Part shown: positions 6,676 through 11,432 of the stretch, piece by piece
Layout: the number at the start of each line of letters is the position of its first letter
Numbering within the stretch: the stretch's first letter is position 1
Origin: Gammaproteobacteria bacterium
GTDB taxonomy: Bacteria > Pseudomonadota > Gammaproteobacteria > UBA7966
Direction: 5' to 3'
Length of the DNA: 11,432 bases
Assembly (NCBI GenBank): GCA_003485715.1
Contig: DNIF01000103.1
Location: forward strand, 1-11,432
Position numbers and translations under genes: made by a program
The notes under the pieces: generated by a model
What the model saw: only the letters and a program-made list of their open reading frames with translations
Databases searched by the model: none
Told to the model about the DNA's origin: nothing

Positions 6676-6743
6676 AATCAGTGGGGTCAGCGTCGTTGAT
6701 TCCTTGCAATGGCAGAAATCTTATGGCTCTGACCCCATTGATT
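6676..6743. mobile_element. 68-bp imperfect palindrome, REP/miniature-transposon-like relic
   Basis: The outer arms are AATCAGTGGGGTCAG (6676-6690) and, inverted, CTGACCCCATTGATT (6729-6743): 15 bp with one mismatch. The interior also pairs partly (GATTCC at 6698 against GAAATC at 6715). It is much less GC-rich than its surroundings. GGGGTCAG-type ends of this kind resemble termini I associate with elements mobilised by REP-associated or IS200-like Y1 transposases; this is from memory and not searched. No transposase gene is present, so it would be a non-autonomous copy or relic. It starts 6 bp beyond the stop of the outer-membrane protein gene and could end that transcript. Confidence 0.5.
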
Positions 6744-6749
6744 CCAAGG

Positions 6750-7988
6750 TCAGCGGGTATCGAAGGTGAGGATCAGCGAGGCGATCGCCAGATGCTGGCC
6801 GCCGATGAGGCCGATGTCCCCGGTGACGGGATCCCGGCGGCCGAAGAAGCCGCCCTCCGGCCCGGTGGATTGGTCGTAGCGGTGTTCGAGTCTGAAGATG
6901 GCGCCTGCCCCCGATGCTCGCCTGGACAGGCGGTATTCCAAGGTGCTGGTCACGGCGCGCACGAGTTGTCGCGCGCCAGTAAGCAGACCGTCCGGATCCC
7001 AGAAGACCTCGGGGCGCACCGCCACGCTGAAGGGGCCGGCAACGTTCCAGCGGGCCGAGAGCATGGCGCCGGTCCAGAAGCTGCGGGGAGCGCCCGGCAA
7101 TGCGCTCTGCTCGGTGCCGGCCTGATGACCGAAGGCCACGGTGGTGGCATCGCCGCGCCATTCCGCCACCGTGTCGAGGAAGAAACGCCAGTGTTCGATG
7201 CCGGTCGCGGCCTGCTCCGGCCCGTAGTAGACGGTCTCGCGCAGCGTCCAGCGCGAGGACGGCCGGAAGGCTAGTTGCGCCCCATAGCCGGGCGCTGCAT
7301 TGGCCTGCGCAAGATGGAAGTAACCGTTCACGACATAGGCCGTGGCGGTGAAGCGCTCTCCGAGCGGCACACTCGCGTTGAGGCCGAACATCAGGTAGGG
7401 CGAGTAGTCCGCGATCCACGATCGCGTGTAGTGCAGGTTGTCCTTGGCGTAGAGCGACTCGTAGCCGACGAGGCTGCTGAAAAGCCCGGCCTGCAGCTTG
7501 AGTCCGTTACCAGTGGGTGCCAGCCAGGAGACATTTGCACGCCCGAAGTGGCGCAGCGCATCGGCATGATCCACCTCGGGCTGGTTGGTGTGGAAGCCGA
7601 AGGCCAGCGCATCCCGCCCGGCGTGGGCCAATAGCTCCATGCCCCAGGGCGAGGCGGCCGTGGCCTCCTTCGTCACGGCGATCCCTGCCATGTTGAGCTG
7701 GGTCTCGTTCAGGCGGGGCGTGGTGCCGCGGTTGCGCCACTGGCGGTTGGCCGGATGCTGGAAGCTCAGGGCGTGCCCGAAGTCGAGGAAGGCGTCGTGG
7801 GACCAAAGGGAACGTTGCTCTGCCGGTGAGTCGGTGCTGACGTCCACTGACCCCGCCGGCGGCGAGCTGGTGGTCTCGACATTGCCCGCATTGCCAGCGC
7901 CGCTCGTGAGCGTGCCCAGGGCGCACAGCAGCAGCCCGCTCAATCGCCGCAGGGCGAGGGCGTCCGTTCCCGATCTTGCAGGGTGCAT
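6750..7988 (-). CDS. Outer-membrane beta-barrel protein, Bbp2/OmpL-like
   Basis: This 412-residue protein most resembles the putative beta-barrel porin-2 family (OmpL-like, DUF1597). Residues 1-36 form a likely signal peptide (a hydrophobic core SGLLLCALGTL, then GAGNA before a possible cleavage site); the cysteine there is not in a lipobox. The mature protein has alternating aromatic/hydrophobic strands throughout. The block GLFSSLVGYESLYAKDNLHY, then RSWIADYSPYLMFGLNASV and TATAYVVNGYFHL, follows the family pattern of G-x-x-x-x-x-x-G-Y-E, N-x-x-x-x-R-S and V-V-N-G. The substrate is unknown; Bbp2 proteins are usually treated as porin-like. The protein ends ...LILTFDTR, so it lacks the usual terminal aromatic residue. 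It starts 8 bp after the stop of the thioredoxin-like gene and is probably co-transcribed with it. Confidence 0.75.
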   Translation of the reverse strand: MHPARSGTDALALRRLSGLLLCALGTLTSGAGNAGNVETTSSPPAGSVDVSTDSPAEQRSLWSHDAFLDFGHALSFQHPANRQWRNRGTTPRLNETQLNMAGIAVTKEATAASPWGMELLAHAGRDALAFGFHTNQPEVDHADALRHFGRANVSWLAPTGNGLKLQAGLFSSLVGYESLYAKDNLHYTRSWIADYSPYLMFGLNASVPLGERFTATAYVVNGYFHLAQANAAPGYGAQLAFRPSSRWTLRETVYYGPEQAATGIEHWRFFLDTVAEWRGDATTVAFGHQAGTEQSALPGAPRSFWTGAMLSARWNVAGPFSVAVRPEVFWDPDGLLTGARQLVRAVTSTLEYRLSRRASGAGAIFRLEHRYDQSTGPEGGFFGRRDPVTGDIGLIGGQHLAIASLILTFDTR

Positions 7989-7996
7989 GGTGGTGC

Positions 7997-8830
7997 CTAG
8001 TTCAGCAGCAGGGATGCGAGTCGCGAGCGCGCTGTGCGCACTCGTGGGTCATCCGCCCCCAGCACGGTGAAGACATCCAGCAGGGCCTTGCGTGCGGCGC
8101 CGTCACGATAGGCGCGGTGCTCCGTCACCTGGGCGAGCAGGGCCTCCATGCATCCCTCGCTGTCCCCCGCGAGGAAGGCCGCGAGTGCATGACGGTAGTG
8201 AGCACCTGCGGCGTCATCCGCAGCCGCGTCGCTGAGCGCAGCGGCCTCTTGATGCAGACGCAGGCGACTCCGCGCCACTTCGCAACGCTCATCCAGATTG
8301 GCCACCGGTATCTGGTCGAGGAGTGCTGCCGCCGCCTCGAGGTCACCGGCGCGGATCCGGCAATCGGCCAGTGGGGCGAGGAGCTGCGTCTGTCCGGGAT
8401 CGGCAGCCAATGCCGCAGCCAGCAGCGCGATGGCGCCGCTGAGGTCACCGCTGGCCAGCAGAGCATCCGCCTCAACGCGCGGGTCAGGTCGTGCAGGCGC
8501 CAGATGCGGCGCGAGGAAGCGGCGCACCTCGCCCTCGGGCAGGGCACCCATGAAGTGGTCCACCGGCGCGCCGTCCCGGAACAACAGGACCGTGGGCAGG
8601 CTCCTGATGCCGTAGCGAGTGGCGAGGGCCGGCTCGCGGTCCACGTCCACCTTGGCAAGCAGAACCTGTCCGGCCAGTTGCTCCACCAGCCGGCCGAGAA
8701 CGGGGGTCAGGGTGCGACAGGGGCCGCACCAGGCGGCCCAGAAATCGACCAGCACCAGACGCTCACGCGAGGCCTCGATCACCTGCTCGTTGAAACCGAA
8801 GCCGTCGACATCGCGCACGTGTTCGCTCAT
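7997..8830 (-). CDS. ybbN: Thioredoxin-TPR chaperedoxin, CnoX/YbbN family
   Basis: This 277-residue cytoplasmic protein has an N-terminal thioredoxin domain (about residues 8-108) and a C-terminal TPR-like helical domain (about 115-277). This is the arrangement of E. coli CnoX (YbbN), a holdase that protects proteins during oxidative or bleach stress and hands them to chaperones. The active site is a full WCGPC (C35, C38) in VDFWAAWCGPCRTL, with the cis-proline P79 in RSLPTVLLF, so redox activity is expected. E. coli CnoX has lost the first cysteine, whereas several other family members keep both. Start: ATG at 8830 is preferred over ATG at 8839, because GAGGAG lies at a good distance from 8830 but directly abuts 8839. 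The partner downstream encodes an outer-membrane barrel. Confidence 0.88.
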   Translation of the reverse strand: MSEHVRDVDGFGFNEQVIEASRERLVLVDFWAAWCGPCRTLTPVLGRLVEQLAGQVLLAKVDVDREPALATRYGIRSLPTVLLFRDGAPVDHFMGALPEGEVRRFLAPHLAPARPDPRVEADALLASGDLSGAIALLAAALAADPGQTQLLAPLADCRIRAGDLEAAAALLDQIPVANLDERCEVARSRLRLHQEAAALSDAAADDAAGAHYRHALAAFLAGDSEGCMEALLAQVTEHRAYRDGAARKALLDVFTVLGADDPRVRTARSRLASLLLN

Positions 8831-9063
8831 TGGCTGCATTCTCCTCAGGCGCTGGAGTGGGGGCCGGGCCCCGGGGGATCGTGCGCGACTCGCGCAGGAC
8901 GCGCAGGGTTTTCCCCAGGGGAACGGATTTGTACCTGAGCCGGTGCGATCCCGATAGCCGGACGCGCTGAGTGTGCCGTCCTTCGGTTGGCAGCCCCACG
9001 CCGGCAGCTTCGACGCGGCCCGAGTCCCCTGCCGACGTGGCCAGTTGCGGTAACCTTGGCGGG
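8831..9063. promoter_or_regulatory. Divergent intergenic region with a 13-bp perfect palindrome
   Basis: This 233-bp spacer separates the minus-strand ybbN-like gene from plus-strand dapF and should hold promoters for both. TTCCCC-A-GGGGAA at 8911-8923 is a perfect 6+1+6 palindrome in an otherwise GC-rich stretch and could be an operator. A second short palindrome, GGGGCC-G-GGCCCC, is at 8860-8872. I see no convincing -35/-10 pair on either strand. An open frame runs through from 8971 into dapF, but its predicted extra 31 residues do not look like any DapF N-terminus. Confidence 0.35.
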
Positions 9064-9915
9064 GTGCGCACCTCCTTCACCAAGATGCAGGCCCTGGGCA
9101 ACGACTTCGTCCTGCTCGATCGGCTGGGCGCGGACGCACCACCGCTGCCCGCTGCCGCGGCGCTGGCGCGACTCGCAGATCGCCATCGCGGCGTTGGCTG
9201 TGACCAGATCCTCGTGCTCTCCCCGCCCGAAACACCCGCGGCCGAGGTCGGCTATCGCATCTTCAACGCGGATGGGAGTGAAGTTGGTCAGTGTGGCAAT
9301 GGGGTGCGCTGCGTTGCCCGTTACCTCTGGGAGCGGGTCGGCATGGCGGCCGATGGCCTTCGGATCGCCGCGCCCGGCGGCGTGACCCGCGTCTTTCGTG
9401 CCGGCCCGGGGCAGGTGCGCGTGGACATGGGTATGCCCCGGCTGGAACCGCGCGATGTGCCCTTCCTCGCAGCGTCCGCAGAGTCAGGCCCAGCCGGTCA
9501 GCACCGCCTGCGCCTTGCGGATGGTACCGTGGTGACGCTGGGCGTCTGCTCCATGGGTAATCCGCACGCGGTGCTGGAATGCAGCGCCATCGAGGATGCA
9601 CCCGTCGCCCATCTCGGCCCGCTCATCGAGACCGATCCGGCCTTCCCCGAGCGGGTGAACGTGGGTTTCGTGCAGCAGCTTGATCGTCATCGCTTGCGGC
9701 TCCGTGTCTGGGAGCGCGGAGTCGGCGAGACCCTCGCCTGCGGCACCGGCGCCTGTGCGGCCATGGCCGTCCTGCGCGCCCGGGATGCGGTAGAGCCGGT
9801 CGTTGCGGTCGGCCTGCCGGGCGGTGAGCTGCTGATCGAGTGGGCGGGGGCGCGGGAACCACTGTGGATGAGCGGTCCTGCGGAGTTCGTGTTCGATGGC
9901 ACCATCGACCTGTGA
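9064..9915 (+). CDS. dapF: Diaminopimelate epimerase DapF
   Basis: This 283-residue cytoplasmic enzyme converts LL- to meso-diaminopimelate for lysine and peptidoglycan synthesis. It is a cofactor-free racemase with two cysteines. The first is C77 in FNADGSEVGQCGNGVRC (67-83), the second C226 in ETLACGTGACA (222-232); both are intact. Other signatures are FTKMQALGNDFVLLD (5-19), HRGVGCDQI (41-49) and SMGNPHAV (163-170). The start is GTG at 9064, which gives VRTSFTKMQALGNDF, aligning with the short leader before KMHGLGNDF in E. coli. The first ATG at 9085 would cut off the conserved FTK. An upstream ATG at 8971 is in frame but too long. It heads the dapF - DUF484 - xerC cluster. Confidence 0.95.
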   Translation: MRTSFTKMQALGNDFVLLDRLGADAPPLPAAAALARLADRHRGVGCDQILVLSPPETPAAEVGYRIFNADGSEVGQCGNGVRCVARYLWERVGMAADGLRIAAPGGVTRVFRAGPGQVRVDMGMPRLEPRDVPFLAASAESGPAGQHRLRLADGTVVTLGVCSMGNPHAVLECSAIEDAPVAHLGPLIETDPAFPERVNVGFVQQLDRHRLRLRVWERGVGETLACGTGACAAMAVLRARDAVEPVVAVGLPGGELLIEWAGAREPLWMSGPAEFVFDGTIDL

Positions 9916-9976
9916 GCAGTTCGCGCGAGGCACCTGCGACAAGTGCCCATCACACTGCGCCATACCACATGTGAAA

Positions 9977-9993
9977 CGCAGCCAGGGGCTGCG
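9977..9993 (+). promoter_or_regulatory. Hairpin between dapF and the DUF484 gene
   Basis: CGCAGCC (9977-9983) and GGCTGCG (9987-9993) form a perfect 7-bp stem with an AGG loop in the 110-bp spacer after dapF. No T-tract follows, so it is not a standard terminator. It might trim or attenuate readthrough into the downstream pair, or protect the dapF mRNA end. This is an inference from structure alone. Confidence 0.35.
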
Positions 9994-10025
9994 CTGAATG
10001 GCTTGATTGCTGGATGGATTGAACC

Positions 10026-10730
10026 TTGAAAAACCCGAACGAGGGGCATGAAGGCCCCGATTTCCAGGCCTTGCAGGTGGTCGATTTCCTGCGCACGCAC
10101 CCGGGTTTCCTGCTCGAACACCCGGACCTGCTGGCGCAACTGGAGCTGGCGGTGGCACCCAGTGGTGCGGCCTCGCTCACCGGTCGTCAAGTGGCGGCCC
10201 TGCGCGAACAGAACCACGAACTGCGTACCCGACTGCGCGAACTCATCGCGGTGGCGCGAGCGAACGACATGCTCACGGCCGCCATGCACGCACTGGCCCT
10301 CAGTGTGCTGAGGCTCGCCGATCCCGACGCCTTGCTCGCCACCTGCAGACGCGGCTTCGCCGGGCCCTCCGGGCTCGAGCCCCCGGTGGCGCTGCTCGCC
10401 TTCGGTGCGGGCCCCGGGCCCGGTGCCGACTGGTGGTTCGCTGCGGGCGACCCTCGCGCGGTCGAACTCGCCGGCCCGCTACAGGCCGAGCGTCCGCACT
10501 GTGGCCGCTTCAAACAGGCACAGCTCTCGGCGCTGTTCGGTGCGGCTGCAGAAGGCGTGGGCTCGGCGGTGGTGGCACCCATGGCAGGGACCGGATTTCG
10601 CGGTGTGCTTGCGGTCGGTCACGCCGATTCGCGGCATTACCATCCGGAGATGGGAGTGGACCTCATCGCGCATGTGGCCGCCTGCGTCGCTCTGCGCATC
10701 GATGCGTGGCTCGGCCCGCGGAGCGCATGA
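10026..10730 (+). CDS. DUF484 family protein (YigA-like)
   Basis: This 234-residue protein is of the DUF484 family, which is regularly encoded between dapF and xerC in gammaproteobacteria (E. coli yigA). The N-terminal part holds VVDFLRTHPGFLLEHPDLLAQL, the family's typical opening, followed by a leucine-rich probable coiled coil (ALREQNHELRTRLREL). The C-terminal two thirds look like a GAF-type domain (VVAPMAGTGFRGVLAVG near the end). Biochemical function is not established. Start: an in-frame TGA at 10020-10022 lies just upstream, and TTG at 10026 is the first possible start. No in-frame ATG comes before the conserved region, and no strong ribosome site is visible. The stop overlaps the xerC ATG as ATGA. 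Confidence 0.88.
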   Translation: MKNPNEGHEGPDFQALQVVDFLRTHPGFLLEHPDLLAQLELAVAPSGAASLTGRQVAALREQNHELRTRLRELIAVARANDMLTAAMHALALSVLRLADPDALLATCRRGFAGPSGLEPPVALLAFGAGPGPGADWWFAAGDPRAVELAGPLQAERPHCGRFKQAQLSALFGAAAEGVGSAVVAPMAGTGFRGVLAVGHADSRHYHPEMGVDLIAHVAACVALRIDAWLGPRSA

Positions 10731-11432
10731 GCGACGACCGCCCGCCTGCGGCGAATACCCTCGTTCCAGTCGTCGAGCGTTGGCTCGCCGAGGCCGGGCG
10801 GCTCGCGGCCACAAGCCGGCGCGCCTATGGCGTGGAGCTGCATACCTTCGCTGCCTGGCTTCATGCCCGCGGCACGAGGCACTGGGCGGAGGTTGCGACC
10901 GCAGAGGTGCGCGAGTTCATCGCCGCCCGGCATGCCGAGGGCATTACGCCACGTACGCTGGCACGTGCGCTCGCGGCACTGCGGGGCTTCTTTCATGACC
11001 TTCGCCGCTACGGCCTGATACGCAGCAACCCCGCAGCGGATGTGCGTCCACCCAGGATGCGACCGCCCTTGCCGCAGGTGCTCGACATCGAGCAGGTCAC
11101 GCGGCTCGTGACCCTTGCCCCGGCACCCGAGGATCCGCGCGCCCTGCGCGATCACGCTGTTCTCGAGTTGCTGTACTCCTCGGGGTTGCGCGTGGCCGAG
11201 CTCGCGGGTCTGAACACGGTTGATGTGCTCCTCACGGAGGGGCTCGTGCGCGTGCTGGGCAAGGGTTCACGCGAACGGCAGGTTCCGGTGGGCGGGCCCG
11301 CCCGGCAGGCGCTGATGGCGTGGCTGGGAGTCCGCTCCCAATGGTTGCGGGGCGAGCAGCCGGCACTCTTTCTCGGGGCACGTGGCGGGCGCATCGATCC
11401 GCGCGAGGTGCGTGGCCTCGTCGCCCGGGCGG
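10727..11432 (+). CDS. xerC: Tyrosine recombinase XerC (3' truncated by window)
   Basis: The frame is open from ATG at 10727 to the window end, 235 residues. XerC with XerD resolves chromosome dimers at dif. The N-terminal core-binding domain spans about 10-108 (VERWLAEAGRLAATSRRAY, TLARALAALRGFFHDL, NPAADVRPPR). The catalytic domain starts near 115 (LPQVLDIEQV). The first catalytic arginine is R155 in YSSGLRVAELAGL, and the lysine K179 is in VLGKGSRERQVPV. The HxxR, second histidine and tyrosine nucleophile would lie beyond the right edge. XerC rather than XerD is chosen from the dapF - DUF484 context and the overall motif wording. The ATG overlaps the DUF484 stop as ATGA, so the two are probably translationally coupled. 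Confidence 0.93.
   Translation, partial: MSDDRPPAANTLVPVVERWLAEAGRLAATSRRAYGVELHTFAAWLHARGTRHWAEVATAEVREFIAARHAEGITPRTLARALAALRGFFHDLRRYGLIRSNPAADVRPPRMRPPLPQVLDIEQVTRLVTLAPAPEDPRALRDHAVLELLYSSGLRVAELAGLNTVDVLLTEGLVRVLGKGSRERQVPVGGPARQALMAWLGVRSQWLRGEQPALFLGARGGRIDPREVRGLVARA

Noticed and set aside
7100..7634. Plus-strand open frames within the Bbp2-like gene
   Set aside because: No domain and no ribosome site; the opposite strand has a coherent signal peptide and barrel strands.
8971..9063. N-terminal extension of DapF from an upstream ATG
   Set aside because: The extra 31 residues do not resemble DapF; GTG at 9064 gives the normal leader before KMQALGNDF.

Overview
The window is GC-rich and densely coding. 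It looks like a chromosomal segment of a high-GC gammaproteobacterium, or a close relative. Three things support this: a System I (Ccm) cytochrome c maturation operon, a glutamine-dependent-type NAD synthetase tail ending in the usual AFGRDRRYPI-like motif, and the dapF - DUF484 - xerC gene order. Most genes are core housekeeping genes.

Layout. (1) At 1-356 (+) lies the 3' end of nadE, facing ccmI. A short perfect hairpin inside a widespread type of dispersed repeat (383-410) sits between them. (2) At 429-6479 (-) lies a tightly packed ccm operon, in transcription order ccmC, ccmD, ccmE, ccmF, ccmG/dsbE, ccmH, ccmI. Its products handle and hand over haem (CcmC, CcmD, CcmE), supply reductant and hold the apocytochrome (CcmG, CcmH, CcmI), and ligate haem (CcmF). 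Nearly every junction is a 4-base ATGA or GTGA stop/start overlap. The one apparent break, ccmE to ccmF, is bridged by a 25-codon reading frame that itself has an ATGA overlap at both ends. ccmA and ccmB are not at the head of the operon. (3) At 6480-6749 there is a non-coding stretch with a hairpin, a possible promoter for ccm, and a 68-bp imperfect palindrome with GGGGTCAG-type arms that resembles a REP or miniature-transposon relic. (4) At 6750-8830 (-) a CnoX/YbbN-like thioredoxin-TPR protein precedes, by 8 bp, a Bbp2-type outer-membrane beta-barrel protein. (5) At 8831-9063 a divergent intergenic region carries a 13-bp perfect palindrome. (6) At 9064-11432 (+) lie dapF, a DUF484 gene and xerC, with xerC cut off by the window end.

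I found no CRISPR, tRNA, rRNA, phage module or intact insertion sequence, and nothing I would call a new system. The most interesting items are small: the coupled micro-ORF between ccmE and ccmF, the missing ccmAB next to a palindromic relic, and the thioredoxin/porin pair.
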